NCBI RefSeq assembly: GCF_902459695.1
Contig: NZ_CABPRZ010000019.1
Coordinates: 1-64,000 of the forward strand
Direction: 5' to 3'
Length of the DNA: 64,000 nucleotides
Source of the DNA: Pandoraea terrae
GTDB taxonomy: Bacteria > Pseudomonadota > Gammaproteobacteria > Burkholderiales > Burkholderiaceae
Part shown: positions 38,112 to 47,840 of the stretch, one piece after another
How positions within the stretch are numbered: position 1 is the stretch's first letter
Layout: each line of letters starts with the position of its first letter
The notes under the pieces: generated by a model
Database searches by the model: none
Told to the model about the DNA's origin: nothing
The model's input: the letters and a program-made list of their open reading frames with translations, nothing else
Translations under genes and position numbers: made by a program

Positions 38112-40973
38112 ATGAGCGACAGCGACAACACGCTAGCCAAAAGCTTCGAGCCGCAGAACGTCGAAGCCTACTGGGGCCCCGAATGGGAGCGGCGCGGCTA
38201 TGCCCAGCCGACCCTCGACGACACCCGCGAAGATTTCAGCATCCAGCTGCCGCCGCCGAACGTCACCGGCACGCTGCATATGGGCCACGCGTTCAATCAG
38301 ACCATCATGGACGGCCTGACGCGCTACCACCGCATGAAGGGCGCCAACACCCTGTGGGTGCCCGGCACCGACCATGCGGGTATCGCCACGCAGATCGTCG
38401 TGGAGCGTCAACTCGACGCCCAGAAGGTGTCGCGTCATGACCTCGGCCGCGAGAAGTTCGTGGAACGTGTCTGGGAGTGGAAGGAGCAGTCGGGCAATAC
38501 CATCACGAATCAGGTGCGCCGCCTTGGCGCCTCGATCGACTGGACCCGCGAATACTTCACGATGGACGACAAGATGTCGCGCGCAGTGCGCGACGTGTTC
38601 GTCCAGCTGTACGAGCAAGGCCTGATCTACCGGGGCAAGCGGCTCGTCAATTGGGAGTCGACCCTGCTGACCGCGGTGTCCGACCTCGAAGTGGTCAGTG
38701 AGGAGGAAGACGGTTTCCTCTGGCACATCAACTATCCGCTGGCGGAGGGCCCGGGCCATCTGACGGTCGCGACGACGCGTCCGGAAACGATGCTCGGCGA
38801 CGTCGCGGTCATGGTCCACCCCGAAGACGAGCGTTACCGGCACCTGATCGGCAAGCATGTGAAGCTGCCGTTGTGCGACCGCGAGATTCCGATCATTGCC
38901 GACGACTACGTCGACCGCGAGTTCGGCACGGGCGTGGTCAAGGTCACGCCGGCGCATGACTTCAACGACTATGCCGTGGGCCAGCGTCACGGCCTGCCGC
39001 AGATCAACATCCTCACGCTCGACGCAAAGATCAACGACAACGCGCCCGAACGGTATCGCGGTCTCGACCGTTTCGTCGCGCGCAAGGAAGTGGTCGCCGA
39101 CCTCGAGGAGCAAGGCCTGCTCGATTCCGTCAAGCCGCACAAGCTGATGGTGCCGCGCAGCGACCGCACCGGCACCGTGATCGAGCCGATGCTGACCGAC
39201 CAGTGGTTCGTCGCCATGAGCAAGCCGGCGCCGGAAGGCACGTTCTTTCCCGGCAAGTCGATCGCCGAAACGGCCCTCGACGTGGTGCGCAGCGGCCAGA
39301 TCAAGTTCGTCCCTGAAAACTGGACGACAACGTACTACCAGTGGCTTGAAAATATCCAGGACTGGTGTATTTCACGCCAACTGTGGTGGGGGCATCAGAT
39401 TCCCGCATGGTATGACGACGCGGGCAACGCGTACGTCGCGAAGACCGAAGCCGAGGCGCTCGAAAAGGCGCGCGCGGCGGGCTGCACGGGCGCGCTCAAG
39501 CGCGACGAAGACGTGCTGGACACGTGGTTCTCGTCGGCGCTGGTGCCGTTCTCGTCGCTCGGCTGGCCCGAGAAAACGCCGGAAATGGCGCACTTCATGC
39601 CGTCGTCGGTGCTCGTCACCGGCTTCGACATCATTTTCTTCTGGGTGGCGCGCATGGTCATGATGACCACGCACTTCACCGGCCAGGTGCCGTTCAAGAC
39701 GGTCTACGTGCACGGGCTCGTGCGTGACGCCGAAGGCCAGAAGATGTCCAAGTCGAAGGGCAACACGCTTGACCCGATCGACATCGTCGACGGGGTGTCG
39801 CTCGACGCGCTGCTCGCCAAGCGCACGACCGGCCTGATGAATCCGAAACAGGCCGCCAGCATCGAGAAGAAGACCAGGAAGGAATTCCCGGACGGCATTG
39901 CACCGTTCGGCACCGACGCGCTGCGTTTCACCTTCGCGTCGATGGCCACGCTGGGCCGCAACATCAACTTCGACCTGGCGCGCTGCGAAGGCTACCGCAA
40001 CTTCTGCAACAAGCTCTGGAACGCCACGCGCTTCGTGCTGATGAACTGCGAAGGGCATGATTGCGGTCTCGCGCCGTGCGTGGGCGACTGCGGGCCTGAA
40101 GGCCAGCTCGACTTCTCGCGCGCCGACCGCTGGATCGTGTCGCTGCTGCAACGCGTGGAGGCCGACGTCGCGAAGGGTTTCGCCGACTATCGCTTCGACA
40201 ATATCGCCAGCGCGATCTACAAGTTCGTGTGGGACGAGTATTGCGACTGGTACGTCGAACTCGCCAAGTGGCAAGTGCAGAATGGCACGCCGGCGCAACA
40301 GCGCGCCACGCGCCGCACGCTGCTGCGCGTGCTCGAATCGGTACTGCGCCTGGCGCATCCGGTCATTCCGTTCATCACCGAAGCGTTGTGGCAGAAGGTG
40401 GCCCCGCTGGCCGGCCGTTATCCGGCCGACAAGGCCCCGGGCGAAGCAAGCATCATGGTCCAGCCCTACCCGGTCGCGGACATGGGCAAGATCGATGAAA
40501 GCGACGAAGCCTGGATGGCGCAGTTGAAGGCCGCTGTCGACGCATGCCGCAATTTGCGCGGCGAAATGTCGTTGTCGCCGGCGCAGCGGGTGCCGCTGCT
40601 GGTGGCCGGCGACGTAGAATTCCTGAACTCGATCGCCCCGTATCTGCAAACGCTGGCCAAGCTCTCGGAGGTGCAGGTGCTCGCCGATGAAGCGACGCTG
40701 GACGCCCAGGCGCACGGTGCGCCGCTCGCCGTGGTGGGCGCCAACAAGCTCGCCTTGAAGGTCGAAATCGACGTCGCGGCCGAACGGGAACGCCTGGGCA
40801 AGGAAATCAAGCGGCTCGAGGGTGAAATCGCGAAATGCCAGAGCAAGCTTGGCAACGAGAGCTTTGTGGCGCGCGCGCCAGCAGCGGTTGTGGAACTTGA
40901 GAAACAACGATTGGTCGACTTTGATGCCGTAGTGAAGAAGTTGCAGGCGCAGTTGTCGCGCCTGCCGGCCTGA
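38112..40973 (+). CDS. valS: Valyl-tRNA synthetase
   Basis: A 953-residue class I synthetase. The HIGH-type motif is in [18 protein letters not shown] (about residue 42) and the KMSKS motif is [17 protein letters not shown] (about 540). The editing domain ([19 protein letters not shown]) that removes threonyl-tRNA is present. A C-terminal coiled coil ([20 protein letters not shown]) is the usual valyl arm. galU follows after 30 bases and is probably co-transcribed. Confidence 0.98.
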   Translation: MSDSDNTLAKSFEPQNVEAYWGPEWERRGYAQPTLDDTREDFSIQLPPPNVTGTLHMGHAFNQTIMDGLTRYHRMKGANTLWVPGTDHAGIATQIVVERQLDAQKVSRHDLGREKFVERVWEWKEQSGNTITNQVRRLGASIDWTREYFTMDDKMSRAVRDVFVQLYEQGLIYRGKRLVNWESTLLTAVSDLEVVSEEEDGFLWHINYPLAEGPGHLTVATTRPETMLGDVAVMVHPEDERYRHLIGKHVKLPLCDREIPIIADDYVDREFGTGVVKVTPAHDFNDYAVGQRHGLPQINILTLDAKINDNAPERYRGLDRFVARKEVVADLEEQGLLDSVKPHKLMVPRSDRTGTVIEPMLTDQWFVAMSKPAPEGTFFPGKSIAETALDVVRSGQIKFVPENWTTTYYQWLENIQDWCISRQLWWGHQIPAWYDDAGNAYVAKTEAEALEKARAAGCTGALKRDEDVLDTWFSSALVPFSSLGWPEKTPEMAHFMPSSVLVTGFDIIFFWVARMVMMTTHFTGQVPFKTVYVHGLVRDAEGQKMSKSKGNTLDPIDIVDGVSLDALLAKRTTGLMNPKQAASIEKKTRKEFPDGIAPFGTDALRFTFASMATLGRNINFDLARCEGYRNFCNKLWNATRFVLMNCEGHDCGLAPCVGDCGPEGQLDFSRADRWIVSLLQRVEADVAKGFADYRFDNIASAIYKFVWDEYCDWYVELAKWQVQNGTPAQQRATRRTLLRVLESVLRLAHPVIPFITEALWQKVAPLAGRYPADKAPGEASIMVQPYPVADMGKIDESDEAWMAQLKAAVDACRNLRGEMSLSPAQRVPLLVAGDVEFLNSIAPYLQTLAKLSEVQVLADEATLDAQAHGAPLAVVGANKLALKVEIDVAAERERLGKEIKRLEGEIAKCQSKLGNESFVARAPAAVVELEKQRLVDFDAVVKKLQAQLSRLPA

Positions 40974-41003
40974 GTCCAAAGAAATCCTTACAGGGAGAGT
41001 CCA

Positions 41004-41879
41004 ATGAAACCTATCGTCACCAAGGCCGTTTTTCCCGTTGCTGGCCTGGGAACGCGTTTCTTGCCGGCCACCAAGGCCAGCCCCAAGGAAATGCTCCCCG
41101 TCGTCGACAAGCCGCTGATCCAGTACGCTGTTGAAGAGGCGGCGGCCGCGGGCATCACCGAGATGATTTTCGTCACGGGACGCAACAAGCGGGCCATCGA
41201 AGACCATTTCGACAAGGCTTATGAACTCGAAGCCGAACTCGAAATGAAGAACAAGCATGAGCTGCTCGAGGCCGTGCGTTCGATCAAGCCGGCACATGTC
41301 GATTGCTTCTACGTGCGCCAGCCCGAGGCACTGGGTTTGGGACATGCCGTGCTGTGCGCCGAAAAGCTCGTGGGCGACGAACCGTTCGCGGTCATCCTTG
41401 CCGACGACTTGCTCGACGGCGAGCCGCCGGTGCTCAAGCAGATGGTCGACATCTACAACCAGTACCACAGCTCGATCATCGGCGTGGAAGAGATCGAGAG
41501 AGAGCAAAGCCGCTCATACGGGATCATCGACGGCAAGGAGTGGGAAGACGACATCGTCAAGCTTTCCGATATCGTCGAGAAGCCTGCGCCGGAGGATGCG
41601 CCATCGAATCTGGGCGTGGTCGGCCGCTACGTGCTGCGTCCGCGCATCTTCGACTGCATTCGCCAGATCAAACCGGGCGCTGGCGGTGAGCTGCAGTTGA
41701 CGGATGCGATTCAGAAACTGCTGCAGGATGAAGTCGTGCTGGCCTATCGATATCAGGGCACGCGCTTCGATTGCGGCAGCAAGCTGGGCTACCTGAAGGC
41801 GACGGTGGAGTTCGCGCTGCGTCACCCGGAACTCAAGGATGACTTCCGCGAGTATCTGCGCGCGGTCAACCACGGATAA
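41004..41879 (+). CDS. galU: UTP-glucose-1-phosphate uridylyltransferase
   Basis: A 291-residue nucleotidyltransferase making UDP-glucose for envelope polysaccharides. The start [20 protein letters not shown] holds the nucleotide-binding [11 protein letters not shown]; [28 protein letters not shown] and [12 protein letters not shown] follow. AGGGAG lies five bases before the ATG. A strong terminator follows the stop codon. Confidence 0.97.
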   Translation: MKPIVTKAVFPVAGLGTRFLPATKASPKEMLPVVDKPLIQYAVEEAAAAGITEMIFVTGRNKRAIEDHFDKAYELEAELEMKNKHELLEAVRSIKPAHVDCFYVRQPEALGLGHAVLCAEKLVGDEPFAVILADDLLDGEPPVLKQMVDIYNQYHSSIIGVEEIEREQSRSYGIIDGKEWEDDIVKLSDIVEKPAPEDAPSNLGVVGRYVLRPRIFDCIRQIKPGAGGELQLTDAIQKLLQDEVVLAYRYQGTRFDCGSKLGYLKATVEFALRHPELKDDFREYLRAVNHG

Positions 41880-41897
41880 CGCGCCTACGCACAAGAA

Positions 41898-41941
41898 CAA
41901 AACGCCGGCCCGCGTGCATGCACGGGGCCGGCGTTTTGCTT
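41898..41941. terminator. Terminator between galU and the TusA-like gene
   Basis: AAAACGCCGGCCC and GGGCCGGCGTTTT pair across about 14 bases, with further T residues rightward and A residues leftward. It can end both converging units. Confidence 0.85.
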
Positions 41942-41955
41942 TTTCGGTCAGCCGA

Positions 41956-42183
41956 TCAGCGGCGGCGCATCAGGAAGAAGAACGTCTTGTCCTCTTCGCG
42001 CGATTCGATCAGTTCGTTGCCGGTCTGTTTGGCGAACGCGGCGAAATCGCGCGCCGAGCCGGGATCCGTCGCCACGATGCGCAGCACTTCACCGCTTTGC
42101 ATGTCGGCAAGCGCCTTCTTGGCGCGCAGGATCGGCAGCGGGCAGTTCAGGCCCCGCGCGTCGACTTCTTTCTGGAATTCCAT
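41956..42183 (-). CDS. TusA-family sulfur carrier protein
   Basis: A 75-residue protein with the TusA/YedF/SirA motif ARGLNCPLPILRAKKAL, whose Cys (about residue 14) carries a persulfide. The second half IVATDPGSARDFAAFAKQTG and the end FFFLMRRR are normal for the family. I start at the ATG at 42183; the open frame upstream is unneeded. Members hand sulfur on for tRNA thiolation, molybdopterin or other uses; the partner here is unknown. Confidence 0.88.
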   Translation of the reverse strand: MEFQKEVDARGLNCPLPILRAKKALADMQSGEVLRIVATDPGSARDFAAFAKQTGNELIESREEDKTFFFLMRRR

Positions 42184-42310
42184 GCTCTGTCCCTCTTCTC
42201 GTATATAAGCTTGTGCCTGTCGGGATTTTACCCCAGCGAACGGGGAAGCCGGGCAATACGCGTGCGGTGCCCACCTCCGTCTTGCCTGGGGAACGCCGTG
42301 CCCGTGCCGC

Positions 42311-42844
42311 TCAGTCGGCGGCGATCGACAGGCGCGCCGAATCGACGTACTCGATCGGCAGGCTGCGCCGGCGCAGCCATTCGGCGACGGCGTGACCGGT
42401 ACCCGCACGCCACGGACGCAAGCGCTCCGGCGCCACCAGCCGGTACTCGGCCAGCTCCTCCGACAGGGCAATGTCACCGTCGCAGACAGCGTGATACGCA
42501 ATGATCAATTCGTTCTTGCGCATGAACTCGTACACGCCCAGCAGCGAGATTGCACGAGCGTCCAGATTCGTCTCTTCCTTGATCTCGCGACGGATGCCGT
42601 CTTCGGGCGTTTCGTCGCGCTCCAGAAAACCGGTGATCAGCGCAAACATGCCTTCCGTCCACGCGGCATTGCGGGCCAGCAGGATCTGGCCCCGGTATTC
42701 GACAAGGCCGGCGACGACCGGCAGCGGGTTGTCCCAATGGACGAATCCGCACAGGGCATCGGGGCAGGCGCGGCGCACGCGCCCGGCAATTTCGCGCATA
42801 TCGAGCGGCGACGCGCAACGGGGGCAATATTGATGTTCGCTCAT
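42311..42844 (-). CDS. Nudix hydrolase with N-terminal zinc ribbon
   Basis: A 177-residue protein. An N-terminal zinc ribbon (YCPRCASPLD ... RRACPDALCGFVHW) precedes a Nudix domain. The Nudix box is GFLERDETPEDGIRREIKEE, followed by TNL; the glycine normally near its end is Asn. The layout resembles the C-terminal half of NADH pyrophosphatases (NudC), but the SQPWPFPxS motif of NudC is not seen, so the nucleotide substrate is open. It is divergent from the CLC channel gene, with about 125 bases between. Confidence 0.85.
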   Translation of the reverse strand: MSEHQYCPRCASPLDMREIAGRVRRACPDALCGFVHWDNPLPVVAGLVEYRGQILLARNAAWTEGMFALITGFLERDETPEDGIRREIKEETNLDARAISLLGVYEFMRKNELIIAYHAVCDGDIALSEELAEYRLVAPERLRPWRAGTGHAVAEWLRRRSLPIEYVDSARLSIAAD

Positions 42845-42969
42845 GATCGGAATCGGGTGATCTGAACATGTTAACGGAAGTCGCACCGCCCTGCACATCT
42901 CGGCCGCTGCGGGTTTTCGCGGGGAGGGCCGGAGCGTATAATCCCATGACACCCTGCCCCCCGCTTCCC

Positions 42970-44283
42970 ATGCCGCTCACTTCACGCGTCTCCCGCCAAA
43001 CCGCGCGCCGCGCGCAACGCCTTTGGCTCAACTATGGCGTGTTCTGGCTCGGCGCCGTGCTCGTCGGCCTCGTCTCCGTCCTTTACGCCAAACTGATCGA
43101 TTTCGGTTATGAGACGTTTCGCCACATGACGGCGCATGCGTTATGGCTGCCGTTCATCATCACACCGGTCGGTGCAGGCATCGCAATCTGGTTGACGCAG
43201 CGCTTCTTCCGCGGCGCGCAAGGCAGCGGCATTCCGCAAGTGATCGCCTCGCTGCAGGACGGGCGGCTGTCCCGCTCGCTCCTGTCGTTGCGCATCATGT
43301 TCGGCAAGATCGCCATGTCGTTCATCGGCATCCTGTGCGGCTTCACGATCGGCCGCGAAGGCCCGACGGTGCAGATTGGCGCGTCGCTCATGTACGCCAT
43401 GCGCCGCGGCTACCACCGCAGCAGCATGCATATCGAACGCCAGCTCACGCTCGCCGGAGCCGCTGCCGGCCTTGCCGCCGCCTTCAACACGCCGCTGGCC
43501 GGCGTCGTCTTCGCCATTGAAGAGTTGAGCCGCAGCTTCGTCGCGCGCAACAGCGGCACGCTGATTACCGCAATCATCTTCTCCGGGGTCGTTGCGCTCG
43601 GGTTACAGGGCAACTATCTGTACTTCGGCCGGATTCAGGCGATCGGCGATTTCCATTGGGTCATGTTCCCCGTCGTCATCGGTGCAAGCGTACTGACCGG
43701 CACTGCAGGCGGCGTTTTCTGCTGGCTGCTGCTCAATGCCACACGCTGGATTCCTGCGCCGCTCGTGGAGATGCGTCGTAGCCGCCCCGTGCATTTCGCC
43801 GTGCTTTGCGGCGTGGCGATCGCGGTCATCGGCCTCGTCTCGGGCGGCACCACGTTCGGCAGCGGTTACGCCGAGGCGCGGGGCCTGCTCGAAAGTCATG
43901 AGGCGTTGTCGCCCTTCTATGCCGTGCTGAAGTTCACCGCGTTGATCGTGTCGTACCTGTCGGGCATCCCCGGCGGGATCTTTGCGCCATCGTTGTCGAT
44001 CGGCGCCGGCCTGGGCGATCTGATGTCAATGATCACGGCATCCGTGCCGCTCCCGGTGCTTGCCGCGCTGTGCATGGTCGGCTATCTCGCGGCGGTCACG
44101 CAATCGCCTATCACGTCGTTCGTCATCGTCATGGAAATGATCGACGGCCACCAGATGGTCATCCCGCTGATGGCCGTTGCGCTGCTTGCCAGCCAGGTCT
44201 CGCGCGCATTTTCGTCGCCGTTCTATCACACGCTGGCGCACGGGTTCCTCACACCGACGGTGCCTGCGCCTCGCCGCGCGTAG
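42970..44283 (+). CDS. CLC-family chloride channel/antiporter
   Basis: A 437-residue membrane protein, ClcB-like. The anion-path motifs are present: GSGIPQVIASL (GSGIP, about residue 87), GREGPTVQIGASL with the gating glutamate (about 128), and GIPGGIFAPSLSIGAGLGD (GxFxP, about 335). It should move chloride across the inner membrane, either as a channel or as a chloride/proton exchanger. The ATG at 42970 is preferred; 42946 and 42868 are in frame upstream. No CBS domain follows. Confidence 0.9.
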   Translation: MPLTSRVSRQTARRAQRLWLNYGVFWLGAVLVGLVSVLYAKLIDFGYETFRHMTAHALWLPFIITPVGAGIAIWLTQRFFRGAQGSGIPQVIASLQDGRLSRSLLSLRIMFGKIAMSFIGILCGFTIGREGPTVQIGASLMYAMRRGYHRSSMHIERQLTLAGAAAGLAAAFNTPLAGVVFAIEELSRSFVARNSGTLITAIIFSGVVALGLQGNYLYFGRIQAIGDFHWVMFPVVIGASVLTGTAGGVFCWLLLNATRWIPAPLVEMRRSRPVHFAVLCGVAIAVIGLVSGGTTFGSGYAEARGLLESHEALSPFYAVLKFTALIVSYLSGIPGGIFAPSLSIGAGLGDLMSMITASVPLPVLAALCMVGYLAAVTQSPITSFVIVMEMIDGHQMVIPLMAVALLASQVSRAFSSPFYHTLAHGFLTPTVPAPRRA

Positions 44284-44354
44284 ACCGTGATTCGAGCGCA
44301 CCGTTGCGCTGCGCCGGCCGCCCTTCCGGCCGCATGCCGGCGCGTCCGTTCAAC

Positions 44355-45431
44355 TCACGGCTTACACAGCGCGGCGATGTCCGCCGCGAGGGCTTCCACC
44401 GTCTCTGGCGTGGTATCCCACGCGCACATCAACCGGCAACCGCCCGCGCCGATGAACGTGTAGAAACGCCAGCCGCGCGCTCGCAATGCCTCGATGACAT
44501 GCAGCGGCAACTCGGCAAACACCGCATTCGATTGCGTCTCGAACATGATTGTCACGCCCGGCAGATCGCGGATGCGCGAGGCCAGCAACTGCGCCATCGC
44601 GTTGGCGTGACGGGCATTCTTCAGCCAGACGTCGTTTTCCAGCATGCCCAGCCACGGCGCGGAGATGAAACGCATCTTCGACGCGAGCTGCCCTGCCTGC
44701 TTCACACGGTAGGCAAAGTCCTCCGCCAGCGTGCGGTTGAAGAATACGACTGCCTCGCCGACCGGCAAGCCGTTCTTCGTGCCACCAAAGCACAAGACGT
44801 CTACGCCTGCCCGCCAGGTGATGTCGGCCGGATGCACACCGAGGGTCGCCACCGCGTTGGCGAAGCGCGCACCGTCCATATGCAGGCGCAGATTGCGCCG
44901 CTTCGCGACCGCCGAAATCGCCGCGACTTCATCGACCGTGTAGACGGTGCCGACTTCCGTCGACTGCGTGAGGGTGATGACCTTCGGCTTCGGAAAATGA
45001 ATGTCCGAGCGGCGGATGATGACAGCTTCGATCGCCTCCGGCGTCAGCTTGCCATTGTCCTCGCGGCCCCTGGCCGTCAGCAACTTGGCGCCGTTCGAAA
45101 AGAATTCGGGACCGCCGCATTCATCGGTCTCGACATGGGCCAGCTCGTGGCAGATCACCGAGTGATACGACTGCGACAGCGACGCGAGCGCCAGCGAGTT
45201 GGCGGCGGTGCCGTTGAAGACGAAAAAGACTTCGCAGTCGGTTTCGAACAGCTTGCGCAGACCGTCGCATACGCGCTGGGTCCAGGTGTCGTCCCCGTAC
45301 GCCACTTCATGGCCGCTGCCGTTGGCTTCGACCATGTATTTCAGGGCTTCGGGACATATGCCCGCATAGTTGTCCGACGCGAAATGCTGGGACAGCGCAA
45401 GCGGCGCGTTCGGCGCGAGAGGGGCGGACAT
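44355..45431 (-). CDS. ltaE: Low-specificity L-threonine aldolase-like enzyme
   Basis: A 358-residue PLP enzyme of the beta-eliminating lyase/threonine aldolase fold: FASDNYAGICPEALKYMVEA, HEVAYGDDTWTQRV, FNGTAANSLALASL, and the PLP lysine in VLCFGGTKNGLPVGEAV (about residue 220). It would cleave L-threonine or L-allo-threonine to glycine and acetaldehyde. AGGAG precedes the ATG at 45431 by seven bases. It is the last of four same-strand genes (MFS, class II aldolase, tautomerase, threonine aldolase) with gaps of 12-25 bases. Confidence 0.88.
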   Translation of the reverse strand: MSAPLAPNAPLALSQHFASDNYAGICPEALKYMVEANGSGHEVAYGDDTWTQRVCDGLRKLFETDCEVFFVFNGTAANSLALASLSQSYHSVICHELAHVETDECGGPEFFSNGAKLLTARGREDNGKLTPEAIEAVIIRRSDIHFPKPKVITLTQSTEVGTVYTVDEVAAISAVAKRRNLRLHMDGARFANAVATLGVHPADITWRAGVDVLCFGGTKNGLPVGEAVVFFNRTLAEDFAYRVKQAGQLASKMRFISAPWLGMLENDVWLKNARHANAMAQLLASRIRDLPGVTIMFETQSNAVFAELPLHVIEALRARGWRFYTFIGAGGCRLMCAWDTTPETVEALAADIAALCKP

Positions 45432-45447
45432 GGATGACTCCTGCACG

Positions 45448-45642
45448 TTATGCGGGGCGCGGATCCGACCAGAGCACGCCGGCGGTGGCCCAGTTTTCGC
45501 GTTTCACGTCCGTAATGATGATATCCACCGATTCGGGACCGCATTGCAGCGTCTCGCAAGTGACGCGGGTGATGGCTTCGACGAACGCACGCTTTTGCTC
45601 GACGGTGCGGCCTTCAAACAATTCGACATGGAATGTGGGCAT
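45448..45642 (-). CDS. 4-oxalocrotonate tautomerase-family protein
   Basis: A 64-residue protein beginning Met-Pro, so that Pro1 becomes the catalytic base after Met removal. The sequence PTFHVELFEGRTVEQKRAFV followed by AITRVTCETL and the later VDIIITDVKRENWATAG fit the 4-OT family. Members tautomerise keto-enol acids in aromatic or other catabolism. It lies 16 bases upstream of the threonine aldolase gene and 12 downstream of the class II aldolase gene, all on the minus strand. The physiological substrate is unknown. Confidence 0.85.
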   Translation of the reverse strand: MPTFHVELFEGRTVEQKRAFVEAITRVTCETLQCGPESVDIIITDVKRENWATAGVLWSDPRPA

Positions 45643-45654
45643 ATAAGTCTCGTA

Positions 45655-46428
45655 TCAGTCGCGGTAGGAGGAGTCTATTTTATCGAGTTTGCGCAGCAAC
45701 GCCGGCCATTCCAGCACACCCTCGACGGCGCCGCCGTCTTCGAGCTGCACCGCCGTCTTGTCCTGCACCGCAGGCGACGGCAGATGGGGCGGCGCGCCAC
45801 CAGCCAAGGCCTTCAACTGGATCTCGCACGCCTTGCACAGCGTGGCCATCAGCACATAGGCTTCGGCCACGGTGCGCCCGACCGTCAGCGTGCCGTGATT
45901 ACGCAGCAGCATCGCCGGGTGCTGCGCGAGCGACGCGGCGAGGCGCTCGCCTTCGGCCGGCGAGAACGCCAGGCCTTCGTAATCGTGGTAGCCGAGGCGT
46001 TCATGGAAACGCAGCGCGTGTTGCGAGATGGGCAGCAGACCGTGCGGCTGGATCGACACGGCGATGCCGTCCGTATTGTGCAGGTGCATGACGCAGATCG
46101 CATCGGGACGCGCCGCGTGAACTGCGCCGTGCAGCGCGAAGCCGGTGACGTTCACTGAATATTCGCTCTCGCCGACGATGGTGCCATCCAGCGTGATCTT
46201 GACGAGATTGGACGCGGTGATCTCGTCGAATGCGAGGCCGAACGGATTGATCAGAAAGTGGCCCGGCTCGTTCGGCACCATCGCCGAGATATGCGTGTAG
46301 ATGAGGTCGTCCCAGCCGTTCAGTGCAACCAGCCGGTAACAGGCCGCCAGATCGACGCGCATTTGCCGTTCGGCGTCGCTTGCCGGCGTCGCCGCCGCGC
46401 GTTTTCCGCCTTGCAGGGTAAAGGACAT
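45655..46428 (-). CDS. Class II aldolase/adducin-family protein
   Basis: A 257-residue member of the zinc-dependent aldolase/adducin family. The fold landmarks are GWDDLIYTHISAMVPNEPGH, FLINPFGLAFDEITASNLV, the zinc-ligand pair in VMHLHNTDG (about residue 112) and LLRNHGTLTVG (about 170). The ATG at 46428 follows GGAGACC. Relatives are fuculose- or ribulose-phosphate aldolases and decarboxylases of unknown substrate; this one is of the adducin-like group and cannot be named. It sits between an MFS transporter and a 4-OT tautomerase gene, one likely operon. Confidence 0.85.
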   Translation of the reverse strand: MSFTLQGGKRAAATPASDAERQMRVDLAACYRLVALNGWDDLIYTHISAMVPNEPGHFLINPFGLAFDEITASNLVKITLDGTIVGESEYSVNVTGFALHGAVHAARPDAICVMHLHNTDGIAVSIQPHGLLPISQHALRFHERLGYHDYEGLAFSPAEGERLAASLAQHPAMLLRNHGTLTVGRTVAEAYVLMATLCKACEIQLKALAGGAPPHLPSPAVQDKTAVQLEDGGAVEGVLEWPALLRKLDKIDSSYRD

Positions 46429-46453
46429 GGCTTGGTCTCCAGATACGGCGAAA

Positions 46454-47674
46454 TTACGGCGCGCGGCCGAGCGAGCGTTGGCGCTCCCACAGGAAGCCGG
46501 CGGCGCCGGCCGCCAACGCGCCCGACGCGCACAACAGCGCCACGTTGAAGCTGCCGGTGTGCGCGACAAGCGGCGCAGCCACCAGCGGCCCGAGGATCTG
46601 GCCGATGCCGTACGATGCCGTGATCAGGCCGATCAGGCCATTGGCATTATCCCCCCGCAGGCGGCGCGCCTCGCGCACGCCGTAGACCGAGATCGCCGTG
46701 AACGGCAGACCGACCAGCAAGCTGCCGATGGCGAAACCGGCGACGTTCGGCATCAGGATGCCGAGCACGACGCCCAGCCCCTGCATGAGGTAACAGATGG
46801 CCAGCAGCACACGGTTATCCCACACGACCGGGGCGCGCGCGCCGATGATCGCGCCCGGCATCACCATCAGGCCGAGCAGCGGCCAGAACAGGTCGGGCCA
46901 CGGCGAGCCGGGCAAGGCCTGGCGCGCGATCACCGGCAGAAACGTCGCCGTGATGATGTAACCGAAGCCGGCGAGGCCGTAGAGGACCGTCAGCGGCACG
47001 ACGCTCTCGCCGCTGCCGTGCTGGATCGCGTGCGGCGATGCGGCCTTCGCGCTGTGGACCGGCGCCGGTGCCGGCGAATCGGCCGCGAAGGTACGCCAGA
47101 TCGTGGCCAGAAGGACGATGGCCAAAACCCCGCAGATCAGCCAGCCGCCACGGGCAGGCCAGTGCAGCGAAGCATTCAGGCTCGCCAGGATCCCCGTGAC
47201 GACAATACCGGCGCCAGGGCCCGCAAAGATCACGCCACCGAGGCTCGGCATGCGCAGTTCCGCAAGTTTGCGGAAACCCCAGCCAGCGGAGAACACCATG
47301 GCCCAGGCGCTCATGACGCCGGCGGCCGTACGTACGGCAGCCCAGACGATGAAATTGTCGAACACGCCCATCGCGAGCGTGAGCACGGCGGTTGCGGCGA
47401 GCGCGAAGCGCACGATCCGCGTCGGCGTGAGCCGCAGGACCATGCACGACAACGCGCCGATGAAATACCCGGCGTAATTGAGCGAGGCGAGCCAGCTGCC
47501 GTGCTGGATGTCGATGATGCCTTCGTGCAGCATGAGCGGCAGGATCGGCGTGAAAGCGAAGCGGCCGATCCCCATGGCGATGGACAGGGCCAGCATGCAG
47601 GACAGCGCGATGCGCCACGCGGCGCGCTCGCGCGTTGGCACGCCGGCAGACGTTCCGGTTGACGTTGCGGACAT
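46454..47674 (-). CDS. YbfB/YjiJ-family MFS transporter
   Basis: A 406-residue, twelve-segment transporter. The N-terminus ALSCMLALSIAMGIGRFAFT and PILPLMLHEG, then SLNYAGYFIGALSC, is the YbfB/YjiJ family signature. A hydrophilic central loop (about residues 195-220) separates the two halves. Its cargo is unknown; being the first of a likely operon with a class II aldolase, a tautomerase and a threonine aldolase, it may import their substrate. Confidence 0.85.
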   Translation of the reverse strand: MSATSTGTSAGVPTRERAAWRIALSCMLALSIAMGIGRFAFTPILPLMLHEGIIDIQHGSWLASLNYAGYFIGALSCMVLRLTPTRIVRFALAATAVLTLAMGVFDNFIVWAAVRTAAGVMSAWAMVFSAGWGFRKLAELRMPSLGGVIFAGPGAGIVVTGILASLNASLHWPARGGWLICGVLAIVLLATIWRTFAADSPAPAPVHSAKAASPHAIQHGSGESVVPLTVLYGLAGFGYIITATFLPVIARQALPGSPWPDLFWPLLGLMVMPGAIIGARAPVVWDNRVLLAICYLMQGLGVVLGILMPNVAGFAIGSLLVGLPFTAISVYGVREARRLRGDNANGLIGLITASYGIGQILGPLVAAPLVAHTGSFNVALLCASGALAAGAAGFLWERQRSLGRAP

Positions 47675-47779
47675 AACGACGTTTGTCTTCTTCGGTGGGA
47701 GGCGAGAGACGATTACTTTACATGGAAACGGCTGAGCGCACCCGGGCCACCTGCCCTCGCAACTGTTTCGGCGTGCAAT

Positions 47780-47808
47780 GAAAAACGCGCGCCGAAGCGC
47801 GCGTTTTC
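47780..47808 (-). terminator. Terminator after alaS
   Basis: AAAACGCGCGC, loop CGAA, GCGCGCGTTTT; on the minus strand the stem is followed by TTTTTCATTG. It lies 33 bases after the alaS stop codon. Confidence 0.85.
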
Positions 47809-47840
47809 CGAACCGTGTCGCAGCACGACCGGCTTAAGGC

